The translations under genes were made by a program, and so were the position numbers. A stretch of DNA of 64,000 nt, taken from Mesostigma viride. Lineage: Eukaryota > Streptophyta > Mesostigmatophyceae > Mesostigmatales > Mesostigmataceae. Below, in pieces: positions 8,274 through 21,400 of this stretch (positions are counted from its first letter, which is position 1; the number at the start of each line of letters is the position of its first letter). The notes below the pieces were generated by a model, which saw nothing but the letters and a program-made list of their open reading frames with translations, was not told the origin of the DNA and ran no database searches. The stretch spans positions 84,501 through 148,500 of the forward strand of contig RPFO01001483.1 of the NCBI GenBank assembly GCA_009746045.1. The letters are read 5' to 3'.

Positions 8274-11200
8274 CTATTTGTCCTGCTTGGCAGCCACCAC
8301 GTCCTGCTGCATGCGATTGAGCTCCCCAACCAGCTCGTTGGCAAAACTCTCCACCTCACGCGCCATTAGCCCGCTCGCCGCCCCCCCCCTGCCGTGCTGA
8401 GGATGACCCGGTTCCTCATTGGCTGCCAGCCCCTGCGTGAGCCCCACCAACGCCGCCTCCACTCGGTCCCCTACGGACGACAGGATCCTGTCGCGCCGAG
8501 GCATGCCGGTGACGACTGCAAGTGCAGCCAAAGCAGCAGGGGCAGCACCCCCCGTGTGACTGGAACGAGTGTTGGGACTGCGTGCACTCGGCAAGTCTGC
8601 GTCCGCAAGAATCGCTGCCATCCGACTGAGGCAGCTCTTGAATGTCGTGCTGGCGGCCTCCATTGCCGCCCGTAGCACCAGCACCGCCTGCATGACCCTT
8701 AGCTCCTGCCGGCTCTTTCCCGCGAGCAACGCCTCCGCATCCATGTTGGTAAGCGCGCCCGCCATGCCACCTGGCCCACGCAGCCCGTCCCCGTTGCCCA
8801 CGTCCTCCCCATCGTCCACATTGTGTGTGGCATCCGGGTTGCTACTGGCGTACACAGCCTGAAACGCCGCCACCTCGCCCTCGGTTGGCGCGCCCATGGC
8901 ACCCGCGACGCCGCGCAGCGTGACCACCAGGTGGCGCACATCGGCGAGCGTGCGCCATATGACCCCCAGGTGCTCTCTCAGAGCCGCCTCAACGTCCCCC
9001 GTGGCCCCGGCGCGCGCGCCTTTCTCCGCGAGCCGTGCGAGTGCCGCGACGATCTCCCCTTCCACGTGGGCGCGCATGTCGTCGATGTGGGCGCGCAGGG
9101 AGCTGCGGGGTCATTAATCCACACAAGAGAGGTTTAGTCCATACTGGCCATGATTCCACGCAGTAGGCAATACATGGATGATGTGGGCCACCGTCCACAC
9201 AGTAGGTCATAGATACACCACCACCATCCCACGCAGTAGGTAAGTGATGGCAGAGGTGCCATCTAGACAAGCGAATCCGGGGACCACGGCAGCCGATCGT
9301 TAATTAGGCGGTAGGGGACCACGGGAGCTGACTCATTCGGTGGTAGTGGAGGCAGGGTGAGCCACATGGCAGGAGGTGGGCAGGCAGGAGCCGCGAGAGG
9401 GTTATCCGTAAATCTAGTGACTGGGTTAAGGGAATGCACAGCACCCCCACCAGGCAAACTTTTTCTTCCATAACCAAGGGCGGGATCCTCTTCACGTTAT
9501 CCTCCACTCGTTCCAGCAGGGGAGCCGGTAAAGCCACCCAGGCCAAACACTTTTGAAGCCACACAGGCCAAACACTTTTGAAGCCACACAGGCCAAACAC
9601 GCACTTTGGAGCCACACAGGCCAAACACTTTGGAGCCACACAGGCAAAACACTTAAGAGCCACACAGGCCAAACACTTTGGAGCCACACAAGCCAAACAA
9701 ACAAGCCTAGTGCACGTGACGAACCAGCCTTGTGCATGCGACGGAAAGCCCACGGTGGCATACTCATGGCGCTTTGCCTCGAGGACAGCGCCGAGGGAGG
9801 GTGGCGTGGAACCGGGGGGTGGGAGGAGCAACGACGGAATGAGGGGAGGCTGGTCGCAAATATCTAAATGAATATAGTTAAACATAATTCTACTATAGTA
9901 CATAATATAATAGTAGTACTGATATAGTGTATAGTATAATAATACCATAGTATATAACATGATACTACTATAGTACATAATATAATACTGATATAGTACA
10001 TAACATAATAATACCATAGTGTATAACATGATACTACTATAGTACATAATATAATACTACTATAGTATACATAAGGGGAGGCGGGAGCAGCACCAGAGGG
10101 AGGCTGTTCGTAAACTGGCAGAGACATATGGCTGTCATGCGGACGAGGGCGCACTGAACAGGCCGTGCGATGTGCATACCCTTGGTGATGTTTGTCACCA
10201 CAGCATGGTATATCAGACGGCGCCCCACAGGTGACTGCTGTCCGCCGCCAGCTACGCAGGCATCACTACAGCACCATGTGCGATGGATGACCCTTTCCAC
10301 CCGACAAGTTCTGTCCGCCGCCAGCTTTCGTCATTGAACATGATCGACACCCCTCCCCAATACTCCTTGCATAGTCACGAAACATCTGCCAGAGGTCCTG
10401 CGTTAGAATCCTAGTAGTGTATAATCAAATTTAATTATAATAATTAATCTATCCTAATTTCGACTAAATTGCTGCCATCCGCCCCCTCACCTGCTGGCGT
10501 CCGCATCCCCTGGCTTGCCAGCAGAAGGCGCCCACTCCCCATTCGGCCCCTCCGCCCCGTGACCCGCCCTGCCCCCCGCTGCTGTCGTCTGCACCGCGAG
10601 GTCCGCCAGCTCCACAAAGCCAGCGAGGAAGAAGCCCCGGTAGAGCACCACGAGGCGCTCCTGCGCGCCAGGTGGCAGCGTGTCGTCCGCGCCCATGCAC
10701 CCTGTGGCCGCCAGCAGCGCGCCGAACCGCGTTGTGATGGACGCCAGCTGCGCCTCCAGCTCCTGCGAGAGAGCAAGGGCATACAACCCGGGAAGGTGCA
10801 TCATCGGAGAGCGGGATGGGCGCATCAAGGGAAGGGTAGGGGGCGGGGGATGGCACTCAATAAGTGTGCGCGAACGAGCAAGTCCAGGCGTAGACAACGA
10901 GGGATGGCGTTGGCGCACACGAATAAGCGCAGCGGCCGTTGACGTGCGCCAGTAAGCATGGGGCAGTTGACCTGTGCCAGCAAGCACAGTGAAGGCGGTA
11001 ACGCTTGTGCGGAACACTCGCATCGATGGGTCTAGGGTGGGTGGTGGGCTTGAGGGGTATGCAGGACAAAGATCATCAAGAAGCGAGGAGGGGTGCAGGA
11101 CGGGGAGTGGCGGACTTAGTGTGACCGAGCAAGCGACGCAGAGGGGAGGGGAAGACAGGGATGAGTGTGAGCGAGCAAGCGACGCAGAGGGGAGGGGAAG

Positions 11201-12485
11201 GCAGGGATGAGTGTGAGCGAGCAAGCGACGCAGAGGGGAGGGGAAGGCAGGGAGGAGTGTGAGCGAGCAAGCGACGCAGAGGGGAGGGGAAGGCAGGGAG
11301 GAGTGTGAGCGAGCAAGCGACGCAGATGGGAGGGGAAGGCAGGGAGGAGTGTGAGCGAGCAAGCAATGCAAAAGGGTATCCGACCGAGGTGGGCAAAACG
11401 GTGCGAGCAAGAAAGCATTAACACAGGTATGGGGCTAGGGGTGGCAGCGGCGTGCAGGAATCAGCACAGGAGCAGTTGGTGCGAGCGAGCAAACATGACA
11501 AAGGGTACGGTGATTGAGCAGGGCAACGGGCTACAGGACCGGGGGCGGCCATTAGGGGGGGGGTGCATGCATGAGCGATACAGGGATGGTAGGAACCGGG
11601 CTTGCCTTGGCCGTGTGTGAACCAGCCGAACATTGGGCTTGGACCAAGGCCATCGTTGATGTGAGCGAGCTTGCACAGGCAAGAGAGAGAGGGCAGGGGA
11701 AGGGCGACGTTGGGGGCGGGAACACAAGGGGGAAAGGGCGACCAGGAACACAATAAAGGCATAGTGGCCGCAACGGGTGTGATCTCAAGAACGTGGCTGA
11801 AACACGTGTCCGTACGACATGGACATGCGTTTGTGCGTGTGGGGGGGGGGACTTTATTTCTCGACAAAAGCTGTACAAGTGATGCGGGTGCCAGTAGTGT
11901 GTGCGTGCCTCTAACCCAACAGACGCTCTTTGTTTCTTTCCACAAAGTTTTTTGTTTCTTTCCAGCTGAAGCCACGGAACTTACGGTGCACCCCAGGAAG
12001 AGTGAGTTGACGATATCTGCCTGTGACGGCCCGCGGTCCTCCTGCTGGCACCCGCCACAAGAAAGGCAGCACAAATGCGCCCACATTCACACGCAGACAG
12101 ACAGAAACACATACATGCACCCACTTGCACACACAGGCAAACACGCACACACACGCACACACGCACATGGCAAGAAATTACTTGCTTGTCACGGCAAGAA
12201 AATCAGCTGCCAGCGCGGTGCCCACCGCGACATGCTGACTCGCCAGCATGCCCCGATGGCTACATGGGCGAATTGGCGATGAAGGTGCTCTAAATCTGAT
12301 ACCGTACCAATTGGCTTAAAAAATAAGCCCCCTACCAAGTGTTTGCTGGCCTTTCGCTGGAGCTCCTATGAGTAGCCTACCGCTGGAGCTCCTACGAGTA
12401 GCCTATCGCTGGAGCTCCTATGAATACTTGCCAGGAACCAGGATGACCAGGATAGGGACAGTACTCACGCAGGCAGGCAGGCAGG

Positions 12486-12531
<46 letters not shown>

Positions 12532-15500
12532 CGGCATGACTGCGTGGTGGTGACATCTGGGCACGCTCTAGAGTTGTCGTTGTCCAACTGGTTTAGTCAA
12601 GAATGATGACAGGGACCCGAGGGCCTGCTGCATGCTATCCCAGTCATCCACGATCCAGCAATCAATTACAGCTGTGGCAAGAGAAAACGAGGCGACTGGA
12701 ATTTGTGCTGGGGGAGTTGGGGAAAGTCGGCTGCCCAAGGATGCATGCACATAAGCACGGACAAGCGAGATGCATGCACACAGGCAGCCCTCACCATCTG
12801 TCCGGTCAGCGCCGCCAACGCCTCGGTCTTCCAGCGCACCAACGACTCCCACAGCCCATCCAGCGCATGCTCCACCTCGGCCCAGCACCCTGACAGGGGG
12901 TCCGGCGCGTCCGGCCACAGCGCCTGCGCCACGCCTGCCTGCGCGGCCGCAGCCTCCTGGTCCACCCGCATTGCCAGCAGCGGCATCATGGCCAGGATGT
13001 CGACAATGTCCGATGCCAACGCAGCCGCTTCGTCCTGGGGAGAGGGGGCGCCACTCTCATCAGGCTGGCCAGCACTGCTGGCTGCCGCCAACACGGGCTG
13101 CGACCGCAGCGGCGCTTCCACCGCGGCCTGGGCATCGGCCATCAGTTTCTGTCAGGGCGAGGGCGCGCAGGGTGGGACCAGGGGGGGGCAGGAACGCACT
13201 AGGAGGATTCTGCCTCAGATGGTGGGGCGATTACGAATGAGATGGGGGTCTATAGTTGGTATAGAGTCTTGACCCGAGTGGGCGGTGACGGGGCGTGGTG
13301 TTACGAGGGCAAAGTTCATGGCCTTCCAGCGCTGATCGGGTACGCAGGTAGGAGAGGTATCGGGGATCGATTGTGTGATGTGAGAAGGGAAACCGCGTGT
13401 GGGGGACATGCTGTGGGTGACCAACCCTGCATTAGGGGGTTGATGTGCGGCCACACACGTAACAAAAGGCAAGCTGACATGCACGTAACAAAAGGCAAGC
13501 TGACATTACAAAGACTAACGTCTTCATCGTCGATACGACAACAACGATGGCGACTCTTGTCGCCAGGGATAGTGAGATACCCAGCGGAACTGTTCAGTGG
13601 GTCACACCCACGCCCCGAACAAGAACCCCACCCTTGTCATGAGCACACACACAACGACATGCCCGGCGCACGCCTCACATGGCAAAAATGGGGGACCTGA
13701 TGGAAATCCCTTTTCGGGGCTGGCGGGTGCCGTCTCTCTGGATCGCTCACCCTGGCCATGACCTGGCAATGGAATAGTCATCGCAGTGGCATCGTCATGC
13801 GCTCTTGCATGGCAGCCAGGAAGCACAGGGAGAAGCAAGTTGGCAGAGTCGCTGCTGCTTCGAATCGAGCCCCTTTACACTCCGCGAAGCCCTTTACACT
13901 TGAAACTCCTCGCATCACCCAGCGCGTTCCTAGTCCTTGCTACCTATGGCGAGAGCGAGCAGAGGAGAAACCCACCCTGGAAAACTACTAAACATAAATA
14001 GGAACATAAGCGGGGGCAAAGCAGAGTAGGGGCGAGCCCGAGCAACTGCTGCCAACCTTGCCCAGCATGGCTGTACTTTGCATGGCAGGCACCATAACAC
14101 ACAGCATGTACACTCCTTACGCGCAGCCCCTACGCGCACAGCCCCTACTAAGAGCACACAGCCCCTACGCACATGGCGCCTTCACGCACAGCACGCACCC
14201 ACACCAATGCTCCTGGATCTACAAAATGCATGCAGCATATGCTAACGCATGCGCGCAGCCTGACAAATAGCACTTTAAGCGCCCACAGCACCAGCCCACC
14301 TTGACACTGTTGCAGAAGTTGCCCAGCTCCATGAGTATGCGAAGCCGGGAGGCATCCGACAACACATAGCGGCCTTCCTCGAATTGGCTGCCATGCAAGC
14401 ACAGGTGCACGGTGCGACCAACAGGGTGGCCGGCATAGACCCGTGATCCGAGGGGTTAGGTGAGCCACTGGTGAGAAACTGCTTACCTTAAATGTAGACA
14501 CAACAAATCATGGAACGTGCTTTTGTGTGGGCTGGAGCAGTAAGAGGAGCAATGATCGAGAATGCCCCCCACACATATCGTATTCAAGTCCTATACGTGC
14601 AACCCACTAGAGGCCTCCTGCGTGCCTTCGGCATGGCGAGTTGCGAAAACCCACTCACAGAACCACCAGTCACTTTTGCGCAGCACCGAAATCTTATCCA
14701 GTTGCGCGGCATGCCAACTATTAAAGCCCCACTACTGCACCCCCATCCACAAGCCCTCCCCCTTAATTAAACTCCCGCACTACCCCCAAGCCTCAACACC
14801 CCCCCAACATCGCCACTCAAGTATACTCCCAGCACCCTCGCATACTTGTCCAGCACGCAAAAAGTATCTAACGCAACACACGTTCATGCGGCAAAACAAA
14901 TTATCTGACCTGACCACCCACTCGTGTAGCACTTCAAAAGAAACCCCCAAATGTCCCCAACACATCCAAAACAAGGACCCCACTTACTCATGTGGCACGC
15001 CCAGCTCCCTCTCCAGCACGCGCTCACACGCCGCCCGCCCCTGCGCGAGACTCAGTGCGCCTGTGTCCACCGCGCCCACGATGGCCCCGCTGAGCGCCGT
15101 CACGTGGCCACGATTCAGCCTGCCCCCGCCCCCCTCCCCGCCCATGTTGGCCCCATCCGCCGCGATAGAACGCAGCGCCCACTGGACTGGCTCCATGCCG
15201 GCCCGCGCTGCCGCCAGGCACTGCGCCAGCTCCTGGGACACCTCCTGCAGGGTGAGAGCGTCCACGGCCGATTCCTGCCTGTGGCCCCGAGCAACCCCCG
15301 ACGGAGAATAATGGCCAGCCCCATCACCTGCCCTTTCATGCTCGGCCCCTTCCCCCCAAACTCCTCCCCCCCAAGCACCCCTGTGCCCTGGCCCCCGCCC
15401 TTGCCCCCCGCTCCCAAAACCCGTCCCCTCCCCTCCCCCCTCTGCAAGCTCAAACGGCTGTCGGCGACCCGACTCGTGGCCCCGCAGGCTGCTGCTTCGC

Positions 15501-17433
15501 GTCCGCACCAGCGAGGCCTGCTCGCCTCCCCCCTGCGGCCGGTCCTCCTTCCCTGAGGCCTTCCCCCTCGCGTGCGGCAGATCCCCCCCCCCGTCTCCCC
15601 CCCTTGGTCGCTAACCCCTGCCTCCCTTTCTCTCTCGTCCCGTTGCTGTGGCGGCTGTGGCCGTGCCCTCGCGTGCGCCTCGGCCTGCCGCTGCTCCTGC
15701 AGGCGCGCCAGGTGCGCCCGCTGCTCCTCCAACCGGCGGCGTGCACGGCTGCCCACGGGGCCCGACTCGGGCCGTTGAGACGCTGATGTGGCGGCCGCTA
15801 GTGCGGGGGCCGGGCGTGAGGGATCCGCGCGGGGAAGCAGCCGCCGCTGGTGGAAGTATGACGCGAGGAAGGAGGGCGGCTTGGGTGGCCGCTGGCGCAC
15901 CAGCTCTCGTAGAGCCTGGCGGACGGCACCCGAGACAGTGCAGTCGAGGTACACCTTGACCTGCGTGGCTCGTGGTGGGGCGCCCGCCAACAGGGAGAAT
16001 GCAGCGTGGAAGAGGAGGGACACATATCAATGAGACAACCAGGGCAGGGTTAACACTGTAGTATAGTGACCAGCGCATCCATAAGACAAGCAGCGCAGGC
16101 CTTGATCCTTAGTATAGTGACCAGCGTGTCCATGAGACAAGCAGTGCAGGCCTGAGACATGCCTGAGATCTGCCTGAAGGTGTGGGTGTGCTGGCCGGCG
16201 TGTGGTTGTGGCGGTGTGTGTATGTATACACTTCACGGTGTAGGGCTTGGCGTGTAGGGTTTATGGGTATGCATGTAGGGTATAGGATCAAGCATGCGTA
16301 TCTGGCCCGTGTGTTGCTGCACACCACATGCGTATGGGTGGCATGTTTGGATCCTGGGGTGCACCGGCCCTCCTTTCTGGCCTGTGTTTCGGTGCGCCGG
16401 CCACAGTACATATGCTAGTAAATATAATGCTAGTACATATGCTAGTCTGCGGTCACGTTTGTGTGCCATGTGTGTTTTGGTGCGCCGGCCACAGTACATA
16501 TGCTAGTCTGCGGTCACGTTTATGTGCCATGTGGCAGGAAGGTGCTGTGCCGTGTGGCAGCTGCCCTTGTCACTGTATCATGTATGTGATGTAGTGTTTG
16601 ATGCATGTCTCTGCCACAGCACCATGGCCCATCGCCCATAGCGCCCGCGGCGCATGCGGGGGGCAGCCTACCTCGTTTAGCTCAAAGATGTCGGTGGCCA
16701 GCTCCTCCCGACTGGGGGCCTGCGCCAGCTCATCTGCAGAATGGCAACGTGGCATTACAAAAGGGCAAGGCCAGGTGTTGCAGATTGGCATGGCAATGTG
16801 GCATGGCAGCGTGGCATGATGGGTAGAAGTAGGCGGTAAGCTTGTCATCCATATACCAACCATGCGGCCCCTGGTGTTGCCAGGTTCGTCAGGAAACGTT
16901 GCTGCGCTAGAATGGAGTGTCCTCGCATGACTGGATGCCATCCAGTTCGACAGTGTCCGCTTTAAGCCCATCTCGATGTGCCAGTCGCCATGCAAGCAAT
17001 GCAAAGTACCGGCGCTTCGAAACACAACCGGACCTGGGAATTTGGATGGAACAACAGCTGCTGCGTTTGTGAATGGCGCATCGACCCATATGACACTGCA
17101 TCGACCCAAGGCTGCATCGTGTGAGCTCTTGCTAGGGAACCCTTGCGAGATGACGTACCTGGCAGGGCACCAGCAAAGTAATCGCTCAGGAAACCGATGG
17201 GATCCGCCGGTTTCTCCAAAACGAGGACGACGAGAGCGGTCTGGAGAGCGTCAATCTGCATCATGTGCATAGCAGAGAATGGCCACGGGCTCTCAACAGT
17301 GTGAACCAGACATAAAAGGGATCAACCAACTGGAGTATAGCTCTCTGAAAACGTAAGTTCAAGCTCTTACCGCCACGGTCCGCAGGTAGCTGTTCACTTC
17401 TTCTCGCTTGCTTTTATTTGTTTCCGACTCCAT
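8274..17433 (-). CDS. Nine-exon gene, 884-residue protein with two DPY30/RIIa-like docking motifs
   Basis: Exons, in transcription order: 17433-17371, 17255-17159, 16733-16672, 15960-15328, 15244-14988, 14387-14300, 13148-12795, 10762-10491, 9102-8274. All borders are GT/AG, phases match at every join, and the 2655 nt end in TAG (8274-8276). Motif 1 (residues 22-48) reads IDALQTALVVLVLEKPADP, then IGFLSDYF. Motif 2 (about 80-110) has RELVRQRPPKPPSFLASYF. Both fit the 'L..L...RP.DP..FL..YF' pattern of DPY30/RIIa dimerisation-docking helices. The N-terminus also recalls tubulin polyglutamylase complex subunit TPGS1. Residues about 145-190 are a charged E/R/Q-rich probable coiled coil; the rest is Ala-rich and helical-looking. 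Function is unknown to me. A flagellar or scaffold role is inference from the motifs only. Confidence 0.7.
9540..9700 (+). repeat. Minisatellite of GCCACACAGGCCAAACACTT units (intron 8)
   Basis: About seven imperfect units of 20-28 bp sharing the core GCCACACAGGCCAAACACTT, inside the intron between exons 8 and 9 of the minus-strand gene. Confidence 0.8.
9875..10072 (+). repeat. A/T-rich palindromic minisatellite (intron 8)
   Basis: Tandem units built from TATAGTACATAATATAATAC and CCATAGTATATAACATGATAC. The units are partly self-complementary, so the array could extrude hairpins or cruciforms. It stands out sharply from the GC-rich exons either side. Confidence 0.8.
11115..11365 (+). repeat. 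About 45-bp minisatellite (intron 7)
   Basis: Five to six units containing GCGAGCAAGCGACGCAGAGG followed by GGAGGGGAAGGCAGGGA, in the intron between exons 7 and 8. Single degenerate units continue to about 11500. Confidence 0.85.
12075..12535 (+). repeat. CA-rich and (CCAG)n simple repeats (intron 7)
   Basis: ACACACGCAC-type repeats at about 12075-12172, a threefold 'GCTGGAGCTCCTA' repeat at 12355-12421, and (GCAG)n/(CCAG)n at about 12468-12531, all within the same long intron. Confidence 0.8.
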
Positions 17434-18476
17434 GTTGTAAAGAAGCGAAAGGGCTTCACGTTACTTGCTGACTAATGCCATGGAAGGCTAACTACGACAG
17501 CAGGTCGTAAAGCCCTTTCGTCACTTGGCGGCGACTTACAGGTTATGCATTTCCCTCAGTTTCCTAAAAGAATGCAGGTCGGGCATCAAATGGAACCCTC
17601 CCCTGTAGTGAATATTGCCGAGGGAATATAGTGACGATCTCCTTGAGTTGGACACAGACGGCTAGAGATGGCTATTTAGATGGCAATGATTATGAGCTCA
17701 TGCCGATGCTAAAGCAGCTCGCTGGTCAAATCACTTCCGGGTGCAACGAAGCACATTGCCGTACTACGCACCAAGGTCCACCGAGATTTGACAAAATATA
17801 ATTGCTCTAGAGGTAATCCTTGGGTAATCGGCAGTTATGTCCTAAAATGGAAGAAGCCTCCTCTGCCGTCTCTAGCGTGAAGCGTCTGTACCACTACAGT
17901 AGGTAAGATGTAAGATACTGGCAGAATGCAGCTACAGTAGATGCACACGCGTGCAGTCACTGCAGTCCGATCGTCGCCCTGAGAAGTGAGACGGAACGGC
18001 CTGACCCTAATAACATACTAGGAATAGGTACAAACTAGGGTATACGTTTCGGCCGGCCTGCTAGGACGAGGCATTAGATGGGATAAGTTGGGACTTAGTA
18101 AAGATATTGTCGATACTGTACAGTAGGGACAGTTGAACCCCGATGGATCAGCATAGATACCCCGCTATAGACTATAGACTCTCTGCTGCTGTGCGGCGCG
18201 GGATCCAAGTCATCCAACTGACTAGCTGACTGACATACATACCCTGAGATGTCGGTTGTCGCCACGTGTACTCGCGCCTGGCGACAGGAGATTCTGCTGC
18301 ACGTTCACCAAAACGTTGCCTGGTGGCAAAATATTTGGAACACGATTGTGAAGTGTAAACACAAGCCTCCCGACTCCCCGGCGATGAACACATCTTTGCG
18401 TACCACCTATCCGGATCCTTTCGTAGTTACAGTTAGTGTTGCGGAGACGAGGTCCATTAGCTTGTAGCTTCCGGCC
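17434..18476. promoter_or_regulatory. Divergent intergenic region between the docking-motif gene and the P450 gene
   Basis: About 1.04 kb separates the two start codons, which point away from each other, so it should contain both promoters. An inverted repeat CGAAAGGGCTT (about 17446-17456) / AAGCCCTTTCG (about 17510-17520) lies close to the minus-strand start. No TATA box is clear enough to claim. Confidence 0.45.
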
Positions 18477-21400
18477 ATGGGGTCTCCTTTGCTAGATGTA
18501 ATTCCGGTTTTTGTAGCCATCGCCGCGTGTATTATCGCAGCATGGACCCGATACTTGCCATCTCATGTCACCCGGTTAGATGTCCCAATCTCCGGAATTG
18601 TTCTAGGGATTGGGTTCACTGTGTCGGCGTTCCTTTACGGCAAGCTTCCACATTGGAGGCTGCGCTCGTTACCTGGACCTCCACCAACGTGGCTGTTGGG
18701 CAATTTGCCCGATGTCAGGAAGGAAGGCGCAATACCCGAAATTCTGGCAAAGTGGAGGAAAGCTTATGGTGACATGTATAAGGCAAGCGTCACATAAAGT
18801 CTGTACTTCAAAGGGGCAATTCGTTTCTCGTCCCAATTTTATTTGCTACTCATGGGCTTTGTGCAGGCAGGCATGTCCCATGTCGTGGCTATTGCCAACG
18901 ATGAAACATCAGGTCATCCAATCCGTCCCTTGCATTCATGGCGGTACAAGCGTTGAAATTGCACGACCTTGATTGGTGCCGTGTCGACTTACCGAGCTGC
19001 GTTTCGGTGTGCCGCTTGCCAATATGCGCAGTTCTACTTCGGGCGCCGGATGCTTGTGGTGGTGACTGACGTAGCCTTGGTAAAGGAAGTGACGACGAAG
19101 AAATTCCGCACCTTCCACGACAGGTAAACCTCCGAACCTGATGTGCCGTGTATTAAGGAGGGCGGGCAGCCAAGTGTGTAAGCTTTGCTCCTCAAGCTCG
19201 GAGGCATCGAGTTGTAGCAGTTGCATCAACTTTGACAGGCTGTGGCTACGTACAATAATTGTCCCAACATCAAAGACAACCGGCACAGGCCAGAAATCTG
19301 GAGAATCCGGCCGTATGGGGTTGTCAGGGGACACTGATCCATTTCAAAGCTCGCCCCCAAGAGTTATTTTGCCATACCTTCACATCTGCGTCTAGACTGT
19401 GGGGGCGCTGCGGCTATGCATGGGGCATGTGCCTGATGTCATGCGCCTTGGCTTCATGTCCCTAGCCACTGTGGGCAGGAATTCTCTGCATCGACAGCCA
19501 CGTACCTGTCTATCATATGCATGAATTATAGCTGGGTGCAGCTGTCACTGTCCTAAAGAACTTCGGTCGATTTCGATTCATGTTTTGTTTTTTGAGTCGT
19601 AAATGCCCTTACTTTTTCTCTTCTTCCGTGCCCGCGCCACCATGCCAGCGGCACGGCACACCCATGCGTACCGGGGTGGGCGCTCGTTCGAAGCGCACCC
19701 CATGCGCTCCATGCTGTTGCATTTTCTATTTGTATTATTAACATACTAAAATCAAAAGAGTTTGTCCTGTAACGCTTCCCAAGCGCTCCCCATGCACTCC
19801 GTGCTGTTGCTCTCACGCCCCTCGAGCTGTGCGATGTGGGATTACCTCACTATGGGCTTCATCCCGCTTGACGTCTCCCCATTCACCAGGGGATAGCGCC
19901 GCACGTAACCCCACGCCATCTGGCCGGTGTTTGATCGTTGGGCTGCCTCATGCCAGCCAGCATCACTGGAAGCAGTGCAGAGATGGCACTATCCACTACT
20001 CCCCCTTCGGCGCATCGTTGCAGGGTGGCACCTGTGTCGTTGCCTTGCATACCCTGCTTGGCCATGGCCTTGCCCCCGATGGGTTTCTTTGCCATGGGTT
20101 CCCTTGTCATGTATGCTTTTGATGCATGCTTGTCATGTATGCTTTTGATGCATGCTTGTCATGTATGCTTTTGATGCATGCTTGTCATGTATGCTTTTGA
20201 GTTATGCTTGTGACCTATGCTTTTGATGCATGCTTGTCATGTATGCTTTTGAGTTATGCTTGTGACCTATGCTTTTGATGCATGCTTGTCATGCATGCTT
20301 TTGAGTTATGCTTGTGACCTATGCTTTTGACGCATGCTTGTCATGCATGCTTTTGAGTTATGCTTGTTACCTATGCTTTTGATGCATGCTTGTCATGTAT
20401 GCTTTTGATGCATGCTTGTGACCTATGCTTTTGAGTTGTGCTTGTGACCTATGCTTTTGAGTTGTGCTTGTGACCTATGCTTTTGATGCATGCTTGTCAT
20501 GTATGCTTTTGAGTTATGCTTGTGACCTATGCATGTGATGTATGATTGTGACGTATGCTTGTGATGTATGGCTCAATGTGGGTTGGCTCGCGAGAATGCT
20601 GCCATGGCTTGACATCGCTCTACCTCTCGGCACGTGGGTCCTCAGGACAACGCCGGCATTTGTCACCAAGCTGAGCGCCAAGGGGCTGGTCTTCAGCAAG
20701 TGAGTGCTCCCTGCCATATCGCGCGTGGCCACTGGACTTGGCCTGATGAGTCGTGGCAGCCCACTTCCGTGCCTGCCCTCCTGCCTGCTGGCCTGCCTGC
20801 CTTGCTGCCTGCCTGCCTGCCTGCCTGCCCTCCTGCCCTCCTGCCTGCCCTCCTGCATGCCTGCCCTCCTGCTTGCCTCCCCTCCTGCCCTCCTGCCTGT
20901 CCCCCTGCCTGCTTGCATCACCTACCCCATGGTCTGTGTGGGACTGTGGGTGCAGGAAGTATAGGCAGGCCCTTGCGTCGTCCAGCTCACGTGTCGCCCC
21001 CCTGACTTTCATTTGGCGCACGAGTTTCTTGAAGAGTGCCTTTTTGTCACGCTTGTCCTCTAGCTCGCCCATAGCCCAGGAGGAGGAACGAGGCACCGTA
21101 TGGCAAGTCATAGGCGGTGCCCATCACGGGTATAGGTACCATCTGGAAGCACCACCCACACAGAGGGTGAGCTACTGGATGTATCAATTTAGCTGTCTCG
21201 TTGACATGGATAGCCTAGCTGTCGCATCGAGTTGGGGGGGTGTATTTTAGAAGGTTGGTACCTGGGAAAAATCGTCGCCATGCTTTCTATTATCCTGCGC
21301 CTTCATATTGGGCTGCTGCGATGACAGGATAGTATCTGCCTCGCAACTCCTCAACCTCTGCGCGTCATGACGGCTGGTTTCCTGGCTGTTTCGTCCATTG

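Noticed and set aside
16907..17101. Extra exon with RRYFALLAWRLAH between exons 2 and 3 of the minus-strand gene
   Set aside because: Exon 2 ends in phase 1 and joins exon 3 directly. The extra frame does not fit that phase and meets a stop without a good donor.
20940..21111. Minus-strand open stretch (ELEDKRDKKALFKKL...) that looks protein-like
   Set aside because: It lies in a P450 intron, lacks a matching family, and its neighbours are simple repeats. It could be a stray exon or gene fragment, but evidence is too weak.
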